A DNA stretch of 64,000 nucleotides from Denitrobaculum sp965232285 (GCA_965232285.1 CBDDPL010000004.1:1860001-1924000), one strand, 5' to 3'; positions 17,688 to 25,926 are shown, counted from the first letter of the stretch. Program-made: numbers and translations. The notes: generated by a model not told the origin, from the sequence alone.

Positions 17688-17969
17688 ATGACGAGAAACC
17701 GAGCGATCATCCTTCGCTGGTTTCTGGCCGGTCCGGTCGCCCTGCTGCTCGCCGCCGCGGTGATGGCGGCCATGCCCTTATGGTTTCCGCAGGGCGCGGC
17801 CGGGATCGGTCACCTGATCCTGCCGCTGATCCTTTTCCCGGCGATCTGGGCTGGCGCATTTTTTTATGCCTGTCTCAGTAAAGATCTCGGCCGTGCGAGC
17901 GTCTTACTTATAGGGCTGCTGTCGATTAACGCCGCGGCGGCCGGCTGGGCCGTCTGGGGCGGGGGCTGA
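17688..17969 (+). CDS. Small iron-uptake-associated membrane protein (DUF3649-like)
   Basis: A 93-residue hydrophobic protein with about three membrane segments (roughly 9-30, 40-62, 67-90). Its size, topology and place directly before a PepSY-type membrane protein and after a TonB receptor match the DUF3649 proteins of siderophore loci. Sequence similarity is only judged by eye, and the function of the family is not known. The gap to the receptor gene is 134 bases. Confidence 0.65.
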   Translation: MTRNRAIILRWFLAGPVALLLAAAVMAAMPLWFPQGAAGIGHLILPLILFPAIWAGAFFYACLSKDLGRASVLLIGLLSINAAAAGWAVWGGG

Positions 17970-18033
17970 TTCAGGGGATCAGCCTGCGAACGGCAGTCCC
18001 GGCACGGGGTGGTTTCAGGGAGAGAGATTCAGG

Positions 18034-19623
18034 ATGATTGCCTTATCGCAAGCGCGCACCAAGCGGCTGGTGGCCATCCACGGCTGGTCGGGAGTAATCC
18101 TCGGGCTGTTGCTTTACGTGGTGCTGCTGACCGGTGCGGTGGCGGTCTTCGCCTTGGAGATCGGAAGCTGGTCGGCGGGTGGCATGAAATCGCAGACACC
18201 CCTCGAACGTCCGTTGGATGCGACCCTGCGGGCTCTGGCCGAGGAAGTCCCCGAGGCCTATCTGGAGGAGGTCAGCGTCTTTTCCAACTCGGCCGGCCAT
18301 GTCGTCGCCTTTCTCCACGGCCACGCGGTCAACGACGAAGGGATGCCGGACGACGAGGGGGTGCTGTTCGAGCTGCATCCGGTGACCCATGAGGTCCTGG
18401 CGAAGCGGGAAGGCTTCTCCTCAGAGGTCTTCGGCGTCGATCCCTGGGGCGCACTGGACGAATTTCTGGTGGAGCTGCACGTGAACCTGCATCTGCCCGA
18501 CCCCTGGGGGCTCTACGCCACGGGTGTTTTAGGGCTGCTGATGCTGGCCGCGGCAATCTCCGGCATCCTGATCCACCGGCACTTGATCCAGGATCTTTTC
18601 CTGGCGCCGCGGCTGTCCAGCCTGCTGGTCAACGCCCGGGACCGGCACAATCTGGCGGGAAGCTGGTCTTTACCCTTCGCCTTCATCCTGGCTTTCACCG
18701 GCGCTTTTTTGAGCTTCGCCATCGCCCTGGGGCTGCCGACCGTCGCGATGGTCGCCTTCGGGGGCGATCAGGTCGCCTTTATCGAGCGATTGGTGGGCGT
18801 GCCCGAAGCCGAGGATCCGACACCGGCGCCGCTGGCTGATATCGACGCCGTGCTGGCGGCTTCCGCGCGGGAGGCCGGAACTGCGCCCAGCAGCTTCGTG
18901 GTTCGGCACTGGGGCCGTGCCGATGCCGAGGTCCTGGTCTTCCATGAGCCCGCCGAGGGGGATCTCAACGGCACGCAGCATGTTTTCGACGGACCGAGCG
19001 GCCGTCACCTGGGCCCGAAACCGACGCTTGGTACGAAGCCTTCCATCGGCAACAGCGTTTTCGGCCTGATGCAGCCGCTGCACTTCGGAACCTTTGCCGG
19101 CCTGTTGTCGAAGACGATCTGGTTCGCGCTGGCGCTCGCCGCCTGCTACGTGACTCTGAGCGGCCTGCAGCTATGGCTGAGCCGGCGGGCGGAGGACCCG
19201 CTCTGGCGACGCTTCGCCCGCGCCCTGCCGATGGTGGGTTACGGCCTGCCCATCGCGATGGCGGGCAGTGGCATCGCGTTCTTTCTCAGCCTGCCGGCTG
19301 GCGCGACTCTCTTCTGGACTCCGGCGGGCTTTCTGATCGCCGCCGCGCTGGCGATACTCACCGGGCTTCTGCTGCGCCATGAAGGGCTGCTCTCGCGTAC
19401 CTACCGCACAGCCTTGGGTTTTTGCCTGATCGCCCTGCCGCTTTTGCGCATGCTGGTTGGCGGCGCAGGCTGGGGCGCCCTCCTGGGCAGCAACAATGCC
19501 GCGGTGGTGGCCTTCGATATGGCGCTGCTGCTGGCCGGCGCCGGCTTCCTGCTGGCCGCGAGCGGCTGGCGGCTGGCCAGGGCCCGCGCACCGGGTGAAG
19601 CCGGGCGGGTGGCTGCCGAATGA
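18034..19623 (+). CDS. PepSY-associated transmembrane protein, putative siderophore reductase
   Basis: A 529-residue inner-membrane protein of the PepSY_TM family found in iron-uptake operons; members such as FoxB and PiuB are linked to reductive release of iron from siderophores. It begins with LVAIHGWSGVILGLLLYVVLLTGAVAVF, a first membrane helix carrying a His that may bind haem, then periplasmic PepSY-like regions and further helices (about 165-185, 205-235, 360-395, 410-440, 450-525). LHFGTFAGLLSKTIWFALALA near 350-370 is another family hallmark. The ATG at 18034 follows AGAGAGATTCAGG. Its stop overlaps the next gene by 4 bases (ATGA), so the two are coupled. Confidence 0.85.
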   Translation: MIALSQARTKRLVAIHGWSGVILGLLLYVVLLTGAVAVFALEIGSWSAGGMKSQTPLERPLDATLRALAEEVPEAYLEEVSVFSNSAGHVVAFLHGHAVNDEGMPDDEGVLFELHPVTHEVLAKREGFSSEVFGVDPWGALDEFLVELHVNLHLPDPWGLYATGVLGLLMLAAAISGILIHRHLIQDLFLAPRLSSLLVNARDRHNLAGSWSLPFAFILAFTGAFLSFAIALGLPTVAMVAFGGDQVAFIERLVGVPEAEDPTPAPLADIDAVLAASAREAGTAPSSFVVRHWGRADAEVLVFHEPAEGDLNGTQHVFDGPSGRHLGPKPTLGTKPSIGNSVFGLMQPLHFGTFAGLLSKTIWFALALAACYVTLSGLQLWLSRRAEDPLWRRFARALPMVGYGLPIAMAGSGIAFFLSLPAGATLFWTPAGFLIAAALAILTGLLLRHEGLLSRTYRTALGFCLIALPLLRMLVGGAGWGALLGSNNAAVVAFDMALLLAGAGFLLAASGWRLARARAPGEAGRVAAE

Positions 19624-19907
19624 CGGTGCTGCTGACCCTCTCAGCCCTGGCGCTCACGCTACTCGGGCTTGGCTATCTGACAGCAGGGGATCCGAAGCGC
19701 CGGCGCAGTTTCAAGCTGCGGCAGGTGGAAAGACGCTTCCTCTGGCCTGCGCGACTTCTCGTCTTCGCGCCGGGCCTGACGCTTCTTGTCCTGGGGCAGG
19801 GCGCCGCCTTCGTGATGTGGATGGGCGCCGCGACGATCGCCGGATGGCTCATCGCGGCGAAGAAACCGAGCGCGGCATCCAAGCAGCGCCAGAGCATGTC
19901 GCAATAA
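19620..19907 (+). CDS. Small membrane protein, DUF3325-like
   Basis: A 95-residue protein with two to three membrane segments (about 2-20, 42-60, 62-80) separated by a basic stretch (DPKRRRSFKLRQVERRF). Its place as the last gene after the PepSY protein, overlapping it by 4 bases, is the position held by DUF3325 proteins in related siderophore operons. The role is unknown; co-translation with the PepSY protein suggests an accessory subunit. A strong terminator pair follows. Confidence 0.6.
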   Translation: MTVLLTLSALALTLLGLGYLTAGDPKRRRSFKLRQVERRFLWPARLLVFAPGLTLLVLGQGAAFVMWMGAATIAGWLIAAKKPSAASKQRQSMSQ

Positions 19908-19941
19908 AAAAAGGGCGCGTCTGTATTCACAAGACGCGCCC
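19905..19941 (-). terminator. Terminator for the BCCT transporter gene
   Basis: GGGCGCGTCT (19913-19922) pairs perfectly with AGACGCGCCC (19932-19941) around a 9-base loop. On the minus strand the stem is followed by a run of eight T residues (complement of 19905-19912), a textbook intrinsic terminator for the transcript coming from 19998. Confidence 0.85.
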
Positions 19942-19950
19942 CGAAAGGTC

Positions 19951-19988
19951 AGCCCTGGCCGGGTCAATCCGACCGGCCAGGGCTTTTG
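19951..19988 (+). terminator. Terminator for the iron-uptake operon
   Basis: AGCCCTGGCCGG (19951-19962) and CCGGCCAGGGCT (19973-19984) form a perfect 12-bp stem with a 10-base loop, followed on the plus strand by TTTTGGTT. It sits back-to-back with the minus-strand terminator at 19905-19941, insulating the two convergent operons. Confidence 0.8.
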
Positions 19989-19997
19989 GTTATGGCT

Positions 19998-21599
19998 TTA
20001 CAGCTTGGCGCGTTCCGATCTGAGCGCCAGCCAGAGGCAGTAGCACATCACCAGCACGACGATCGTGAAGGGGATGCCGGTCGAAACCGCAGCGCCCTGA
20101 AGAGCGCTGAGCCCGCCGCCGAGCAACAAGGCGATCGCCACCAGACCTTCCAGCGTGCACCAGAAGATCCGCTGGATCACCGGCGCATCCATCTTGCCGC
20201 CCGCGGTGATGGTATCGATCACCAGGCTGCCGCTGTCCGAGGAGGTCACGAAGAAGATGACGATCAGGGCCAGCGAAATCGGTGCGACGATGCTGTAGAG
20301 CGGCAGCTCCTGCAGGAAGCCGAACAGAGCGCCTTCCGGAGCATAGCTGTCGATCACGGTCGCCTTGACGCCTTCCGCAGCACCTGCGTTCAGCATGTCG
20401 ATGGCGGCACCGCCGAAGGTCGACATCCAGAGAGCGCAGACCGCGGTCGGGGCGAGCAGCGCGCAGATCACGAACTCACGCACGGTACGGCCCTTGGAGA
20501 TGCGGGCGATGAACATGCCCACGAACGGCGACCACGCGATCCACCAGGCCCAGTAGAAGGTCGTCCAGCCGTGGAAGTAGCTGGTGTCTTCACGCCCGAA
20601 GGGGTTCGAGAGTGCCGGCAACATCACGATGTAATCGACCATCACGCTGAAATATCGTGAGATGGCCGCACCAACACCCGTTACGACGATCACGAAGATG
20701 AAGAGGCAGACGGCCATGACCATATTGATCTCGGACAGCCGCTTCACGCCCGCGTCCATGCCGAGCAGCACCGAGCCGAGCGCGATGGCCGTGATACCGA
20801 TGATCAGCAGAACCGTCACGGTGTTCGAAGGCTCGATACCTGCGACCGCGTTCAAACCTGCCGCCACCTGCTGTGCCCCGAGGCCCAGCGAGGTCGTCAG
20901 CCCGAAGAGCGTCGCGAACACTGCCAGAGTATCAATGGCGTGGCCCCACCAGCCCCAGACCCGTTCGCCCAGGATCGGGAAAAACGCGGACCTGAGGGTC
21001 AGCGGAAGTCCAAGGTTGTAGCAGAAGATCGCCAGGCTCAGGCCGACCGCGGCATAGACCGCCCAGCCTTCCAGGCCCCAGTGGTGGATCGTTCCGACGA
21101 CGCCGATGTACTCGTTGCCCGGTTGCGTGGCATCGATGTTCAATGGCCGCGCGTTACCGCCTTCGGAGAAGTTATAGTAGACGGGCTCGAGAACGCCGAA
21201 GAACAGCAAGCCGATACCGATACCGGCTGCGAACATCATCGCGATCCAGCCGGCATAGGAATAGTCGGGCTTGGCATCCTTGCCGCCGATCCTGACCGAG
21301 CCGACCGGAAGGACCACCAGCGCCAGACAGAACAGCGTGATAGCGTCGACCGACAGGACCAGGAACCAGTCGAAGGTACTGGTCAGCCAGGGACGCAGCC
21401 AGCCAAAGAAGGTCGCTGAGGCCTCCTGGTTCGCCAGCGCAATCAGCACGAAGGCGGCAATGACGATACTGGAAATCATGAAGACGGGGTTGTGGATATC
21501 CAGACCCATCGGCCGGATATTGTCCTGCCCCATCTTGTAGTCGGTACTGTATTCTAAGGATTCTTTCGCCTCATCGGGCGGCATCTCGGACGTTGTCAT
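19998..21599 (-). CDS. BCCT-family betaine/choline/carnitine transporter
   Basis: Secondary carrier for quaternary ammonium osmolytes such as glycine betaine, in the inner membrane. The 533-residue protein has the 12-helix BCCT layout, the unwound-helix motif GIGIGLLFFG (near 120) typical of sodium- or proton-coupled members, and the aromatic signature WWIAWSPFVGMFIARISKGRT (around 350-370). The start at 21599 is chosen for GGGAGGG 4-5 bases upstream. There is no long C-terminal regulatory tail like that of BetT or BetP, so strong osmotic gating is not indicated. It converges with the iron operon and is preceded by a long gene-free stretch. Confidence 0.92.
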   Translation of the reverse strand: MTTSEMPPDEAKESLEYSTDYKMGQDNIRPMGLDIHNPVFMISSIVIAAFVLIALANQEASATFFGWLRPWLTSTFDWFLVLSVDAITLFCLALVVLPVGSVRIGGKDAKPDYSYAGWIAMMFAAGIGIGLLFFGVLEPVYYNFSEGGNARPLNIDATQPGNEYIGVVGTIHHWGLEGWAVYAAVGLSLAIFCYNLGLPLTLRSAFFPILGERVWGWWGHAIDTLAVFATLFGLTTSLGLGAQQVAAGLNAVAGIEPSNTVTVLLIIGITAIALGSVLLGMDAGVKRLSEINMVMAVCLFIFVIVVTGVGAAISRYFSVMVDYIVMLPALSNPFGREDTSYFHGWTTFYWAWWIAWSPFVGMFIARISKGRTVREFVICALLAPTAVCALWMSTFGGAAIDMLNAGAAEGVKATVIDSYAPEGALFGFLQELPLYSIVAPISLALIVIFFVTSSDSGSLVIDTITAGGKMDAPVIQRIFWCTLEGLVAIALLLGGGLSALQGAAVSTGIPFTIVVLVMCYCLWLALRSERAKL

Positions 21600-22287
21600 A
21601 ATCCCTCCCTTCAAGCTGCGGTTTTGCAGCGATTATTTTTCACCCTCTTTTGTATCGGTTTTTCATTGAGACTTATTTGTGAACGAGCGTCTAGAAGCGC
21701 GTCATTTTGCGACACCTCAGTCGCGGAGGAAGCGAACTTTGGGAAGAAGTCTTGCCTGCCGGCCTGCGGGAGTCTTCGTCGTCGACGGCGTTCAACTGTC
21801 TCTTGTCGCCCCCTATCTATCGCCACCCTTTTGCCCGGCGCAGTCTCGAACCGGGCCTGTCGGCGGTCACCTCGGGTGCGGGCACCTGCAGCGACGTACC
21901 TTGGGAATCGCGATTTGTCGCATCCAGGTTAATTTGTATTCTAATATCGTCGCAACAGATAATTCGTCACGCTTCTGTAATATTGCGGGATTTCACACTG
22001 GGGCACCGTTGTGAAACTCTGCTGAAAAAGTGACGTTATCAACACGCCAAAGGGGTGTTATCCCGGTTGTTCGGAGGGGCTGAACCCGGATCTGGAGAAT
22101 GAGGAAGGCAGCCGCGGCAGGCTTTTCCGCCTCTGGCGGGGATCAGGTCCAGACCATCAGGGATTGAACTGCGGTCAGTGCAAAGCCGAGCTTACCGGAT
22201 CCCCGGATCCTTCGTTCTCCAGGTCCTCACTTCCCCAGATTCTCGGTTCCGGTGGAAAACCAGTTACGTTGGACTCACTTGCGGGTC
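21600..22287. other. Gene-free stretch between the BCCT and small basic ORF
   Basis: About 690 bases in which several reading frames of about 100 codons exist but none shows a recognisable family, consistent codon use or a good ribosome site. The first part is likely the promoter region of the BCCT gene. A weak hairpin with arms AACAC/GTGTT lies near 22039-22058. No tRNA, small RNA or mobile element was recognised. Confidence 0.5.
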
Positions 22288-22482
22288 TCAGACCATCTTA
22301 TGGCCAAAGGCCCGCATGGCCTTGTCCCTATGCTGCAGATCGTCTTTCTCGGCGCCGACCACTTCGGCCATGCGCAGCTTGCCCTTGCGATCCCGCTGGC
22401 GCGTAAACTGCTTGATTTCCTTTGCTTTTGCTTTCATCTCTCCGCGTTCGCGGCCAGCCAGTCTTTGAAGATCTTGGGTCAT
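22288..22482 (-). CDS. Small lysine-rich hypothetical protein
   Basis: A 64-residue, highly charged protein beginning MTQDLQRLAGRERGEMKAKA, with a predicted helical, basic composition (many K/R/E) and no membrane segment or signal. Support for translation is a GGAAGGA Shine-Dalgarno about 9 bases before the ATG. Function unknown; charge and helix content would suit a nucleic-acid-associated or stress protein but this is only a guess. It diverges from the ppk2 gene at 22633. Confidence 0.45.
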   Translation of the reverse strand: MTQDLQRLAGRERGEMKAKAKEIKQFTRQRDRKGKLRMAEVVGAEKDDLQHRDKAMRAFGHKMV

Positions 22483-22632
22483 TGCAGTCGTCCTTCCGTC
22501 TGATCGTTTTCGTCCGACTTACTGGTGGCAGTGTACACCGCTTCAGGTGGTAAGCCTTGAGACAAATCAATCACGCTTGTCCGATCGCTGACTGCGGGCG
22601 ATCATTGGGCGTAGGGCGATAAAGAGGCAGCC

Positions 22633-23448
22633 ATGTCGAAAAGCGGGAAACACAAGGGAAAGCTCCGGCTCTCGAAAGTCGACATGGATCGGAAGCTGGA
22701 GCGGGAGCCCTATCATGAGCGGCTGGAGCAACTGCAAACCACGCTGCGCAAGATACAGCAGGCTTACCTCCACAGTGGTGACAACGCGATCATCGCCTTT
22801 GAAGGCTGGGACGCAGCGGGGAAGGGCGGCACCATCCGGCGCATGTCGTCGGTACTGGACCCGCGCGGCTTCAAGGTCTGGCCGATTGCCGCACCCCGGC
22901 CGCACGATCTGGAGCGGCACTACATGGCGCGCTTCTGGGAGCGCCTGCCGTCCAGCGGAGGGATCTCGGTGTTCGACCGTACCTGGTACGGCCGGGTTCT
23001 GGTGGAACGGGTCGAGGGCTTTGCCAAACCTAAAGAATGGAAACGGGCCTACGACGAAATCAATCAGTTCGAGAAGCTCTTGATCGACGGCGGCACCCGC
23101 CTGGTGAAACTCTTCCTGCATGTCTCGCCGGAGGTTCAGCTCCAACGCTTCCAGGAGCGGCTGCATGACCCCATGAAGCGCTGGAAACTGAGCTGTGAGG
23201 ATTTCCGCAATCGGGAAAGCCGGCAGGCCTATGAAAAGGCCATCGACGAAATGTTCGCGCGGACCTCTACGGACGCCGCACCCTGGTCGTTGATTCCGGC
23301 CAACGACAAGAAGTATGCGCGGATCGCAGCCCTGGAGATCATTGCGGAGCGGCTTGCCAAGGGCGTCGATCTGCGGCCCCGGCCTTTGGACGAGATGGTT
23401 CGGGCCGAAGCGGAAAAAGCCTTCGGGCGTGGAGAAGAGGTGGAGTAA
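22633..23448 (+). CDS. ppk2: Polyphosphate kinase 2 family protein
   Basis: Transfers phosphate between inorganic polyphosphate and nucleoside mono- or diphosphates in the cytoplasm. The 271-residue protein has the Walker A motif GWDAAGKG at 58-65, the Walker B-like FDRTWYGR at 114-121 and the lid segment HDPMKRWKLS near 177-186. It is a single-domain form; whether it acts on NMP or NDP cannot be decided by eye. Its stop overlaps the start of the LysE gene (TAATG). Confidence 0.92.
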   Translation: MSKSGKHKGKLRLSKVDMDRKLEREPYHERLEQLQTTLRKIQQAYLHSGDNAIIAFEGWDAAGKGGTIRRMSSVLDPRGFKVWPIAAPRPHDLERHYMARFWERLPSSGGISVFDRTWYGRVLVERVEGFAKPKEWKRAYDEINQFEKLLIDGGTRLVKLFLHVSPEVQLQRFQERLHDPMKRWKLSCEDFRNRESRQAYEKAIDEMFARTSTDAAPWSLIPANDKKYARIAALEIIAERLAKGVDLRPRPLDEMVRAEAEKAFGRGEEVE

Positions 23449-24071
23449 TGGATCTGGATCATCTGCTTGCGTTCAACGTGGCCCTGCTGGTCGCGCTGGC
23501 CAGTCCGGGGCCGGCGCTGCTCTATGCCCTGCGCACGACTCTGAGCAGTGGCCGCGGCGCCGGTGTCGCAACGGGATGCGGGCTGGCTGCCATGGCCGCG
23601 GCCTGGACCGCCATGGCGCTGCTGGGCCTGGATGGTCTGTTCCGGCTCTTTCCCTGGGCCTATACCACCATCAAGGTTCTGGGGGCGGGTTATTTGATCT
23701 ACGTCGCCTGGAGCACCTGGCGTAGCGCAGCGGATCCGATCGGTGACACCGCACAGGCCAGGGCCGGCGCCAGACGTCGCGCCTTCCTGCGCGGCCTGCT
23801 GGTCAATCTGGCCAATCCGAAATCCGTGCTGTTCTCCGCCGCGGTGCTGGTTGTGATCTTTCCGCCGGAGATGACCGCGGCGCAGAAGGCGCTGATCGTC
23901 GGCAACCACTTCCTGATCGAGGTGATCGCCTACACAGCCTTCGCTCTGCTGCTGAGCACGGAGCCGGTCAGCCGGCGTTACCTCCGTGCAAAGCCGCTGC
24001 TGGACCGTGCCGCCGCCCTGGTATTAGGCGGTCTGGGCCTGCGTCTGCTGTTCGACCAGGGGCGCGCCTGA
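23448..24071 (+). CDS. LysE/RhtB-family amino acid exporter
   Basis: Inner-membrane exporter of 207 residues with about six membrane segments. The family signature is ASPGPALLYALRTTLSSGRG near residues 17-36, and LRGLLVNLANPKSVLFSAA follows near 115-133. The start overlaps the stop of ppk2, so the two are co-translated, an uncommon pairing. The exported substrate is unknown; members handle lysine, threonine, homoserine lactone and related compounds. It converges closely (19 bases) with the oxygenase gene. Confidence 0.88.
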   Translation: MDLDHLLAFNVALLVALASPGPALLYALRTTLSSGRGAGVATGCGLAAMAAAWTAMALLGLDGLFRLFPWAYTTIKVLGAGYLIYVAWSTWRSAADPIGDTAQARAGARRRAFLRGLLVNLANPKSVLFSAAVLVVIFPPEMTAAQKALIVGNHFLIEVIAYTAFALLLSTEPVSRRYLRAKPLLDRAAALVLGGLGLRLLFDQGRA

Positions 24072-24090
24072 GGGCATTTTCCCTTATGGG

Positions 24091-24870
24091 TCAGCTGGTG
24101 CGGCCATAGAAGGTCATGCGCGCTTCTTCGGAGAGCGAGATACCCGGTTGCGCATTGTAGGCGAGGACCGCGAGCATGCGGGTGCGCGCGCCTTCGTTGG
24201 GGGCAACCCTGTGAATGGCGTTGCGGCCCCGGAAGAGGACAAGGGCGCCGGCCTCCATGGAGAGCCGCTCGACTGCCACCTCTCCATCCAGGACAGCGGC
24301 AACGCCGTTGTAGTTCATCTCTCCGGCATCGGCATCGCGGACGTCGCGGACGTATTCGAACTGCCCGCCGCGCTCGGGCGGCTCGATCATCAGGGTGATG
24401 GCGAAGGAGGAGTTGTCGAAGTGCCAGCCCAGTTCCTGGCCGGTTTCGGCGTAGTGGATATTGATGGAGGAAAGAGGATCGGCGTAGTCATAAAGCTGCT
24501 CTTCGCCCAGCACCTCGCAGAGAAAACCGCGAAAGCTTTCCGCATTGTAGACTGTCCGAAGCGCTGACTCCGCCGGCACCTGGTCGTCGGTAATGCAGCC
24601 TTTGGAGGAGACGACCATACGGTTGCGCGTATGCTCCGGCGGAAGGGCCGGGTCGGGCGCAGAGAGGTAGACCGTGTGCTCCTGGCTGCAGAAGAAGGCC
24701 TTGTCGCGCTCGGCGCTGCCTTCCGCCCGGACCGATGCGATGGCTTCCGGCAACATGAATCCAGGCATGGCGAGGGCGCCTGTTTCCTCCAGTGTCTTGC
24801 GGCAGTTTGCGCGAAAGGCCGGATCCTCCAGAGGATAGCTCTTCAGGTCGACGATCCCTTCCAGTTCCAC
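24091..24870 (-). CDS. Fe(II)/2-oxoglutarate-dependent oxygenase, BesD/HalD-like
   Basis: A 259-residue cupin-fold oxygenase likely to hydroxylate a free amino acid or related small molecule. The iron ligands are read as His150, Asp152 (GWHFDNSSFAITLM) and His220 (NAIHRVAP), with Arg231 as 2-oxoglutarate ligand. The surrounding sequence resembles the BesD/HalD group, in which true halogenases replace this Asp by Gly to admit chloride; the intact Asp here predicts a hydroxylase. The start is GTG 24870 with AAGGAG 8 bases upstream. A divergent LysR gene across a promoter with tandem repeats probably controls it. A LysE-type exporter adjoins its 3' end. Confidence 0.75.
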   Translation of the reverse strand: MELEGIVDLKSYPLEDPAFRANCRKTLEETGALAMPGFMLPEAIASVRAEGSAERDKAFFCSQEHTVYLSAPDPALPPEHTRNRMVVSSKGCITDDQVPAESALRTVYNAESFRGFLCEVLGEEQLYDYADPLSSINIHYAETGQELGWHFDNSSFAITLMIEPPERGGQFEYVRDVRDADAGEMNYNGVAAVLDGEVAVERLSMEAGALVLFRGRNAIHRVAPNEGARTRMLAVLAYNAQPGISLSEEARMTFYGRTS

Positions 24871-24893
24871 GGCATCTCTCCTTGCTGTCGGTG

Positions 24894-24946
24894 CTTTCGA
24901 AGATTTTGGACTTTCGAAGACTGTAGGACTTTCAAAAGATCTGAAA
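24894..24946. repeat. Three tandem imperfect repeats in the oxygenase/LysR promoter
   Basis: Three head-to-tail copies of 17-18 bases, at 24894-24910, 24911-24928 and 24929-24946, each starting CTTTCGAAGA or CTTTCAAAAGA. They fill the gap between the divergent oxygenase and LysR genes, where an activator binding site is expected. The phasing of one and two-thirds helical turns is compatible with repeated LysR-dimer half-sites. Confidence 0.6.
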
Positions 24947-24996
24947 AAACTGTTTTATTTATTCAATAGGAAAAGAAAATCTTTCGTAGGGGCGCC

Positions 24997-25902
24997 ATGC
25001 TCAGGATCACGCTGCGCCAGTGCGCATACTTTCGCGCGGTCGCGCAAAGCGGCGGCATCGCTTCCGGGGCACGAACACTCGGGGTTTCCCAGCCTGCGGT
25101 CGCCCAGGCGGTGACCAAGCTGGAGGACCTGACCGGCCTGACCCTCTTCCGCCGTCATCACGCGCGCGGCATGGAACTGACCGCGCAGGGTAAGGAATTC
25201 CTGCGTTATGCCGAGGATCTGCTGACCTGCGCCGCGCGGGTCAGTGAGGCGGCGGATGAGATTGCGGTGCACCGGCGCGGCCGGATCCGGATGGGCTGCT
25301 TTCAGTCGATCGCGCCCTTTTGCCTCGCCCGTATCCTGCGGGGCTACCGGGAGCAGGCGTCCGGCATTGCCCTGGAGGTTTCCGAAGGGCTGCAGGGTGA
25401 ACTGACCGCGGCCCTTCGGGAGAAGGAACTGGACCTTGCCATCCTCTATGACCTCGGTCTGGAGAAGGCGGAAATCGCCTGCCGGGAACTGGCGGCCGTG
25501 CCGCCTTATCTGATCGTGCCGCCGGAGCACCGGCTCGCCGGCGCGCGGGCTGTATCGATCCGGGAGATCGTGGAGGAGGACTACATCCTGTTCGACGCGC
25601 CCCAGAGCCGGGAGTACTTCTTCGGGATCTTCGAAGCTTTCGGGCTGCAACCGCGGATCGGCTTCCGCTGCACCTCGATCGAGTCCCTGCGCTGCAGCGT
25701 GGCCAACGGTCTCGGCGTCTCACTTCTGGCCATGCGCCCGGCTTCGGACCAGACCTATGACGGCAACCGGGTCGTATCACTCGAGCTGACGGACGATCTG
25801 CCGCCGACCCGCATCGTCATCGCCCACCACCGCGATCGCCCTTTGGACGAAGTGACGGCGCCTTTCGTGGCGTTCTGCCAGGACCTGTTCGGGGATCTTT
25901 GA
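24997..25902 (+). CDS. LysR-family transcriptional regulator
   Basis: A 301-residue regulator with an N-terminal winged helix-turn-helix (about 1-62; GIASGARTLGVSQPAVAQAVTKLE is the recognition region) and a periplasmic-binding-like effector domain (about 90-295). It is transcribed away from the BesD/HalD-like oxygenase, the usual arrangement for a LysR controlling its neighbour. The inducer is unknown; the oxygenase substrate is a reasonable candidate. It converges with trpE (24 bases between stops). Confidence 0.9.
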   Translation: MLRITLRQCAYFRAVAQSGGIASGARTLGVSQPAVAQAVTKLEDLTGLTLFRRHHARGMELTAQGKEFLRYAEDLLTCAARVSEAADEIAVHRRGRIRMGCFQSIAPFCLARILRGYREQASGIALEVSEGLQGELTAALREKELDLAILYDLGLEKAEIACRELAAVPPYLIVPPEHRLAGARAVSIREIVEEDYILFDAPQSREYFFGIFEAFGLQPRIGFRCTSIESLRCSVANGLGVSLLAMRPASDQTYDGNRVVSLELTDDLPPTRIVIAHHRDRPLDEVTAPFVAFCQDLFGDL

Positions 25903-25926
25903 AGAAGTCGTCCTCTCGGACGGATG

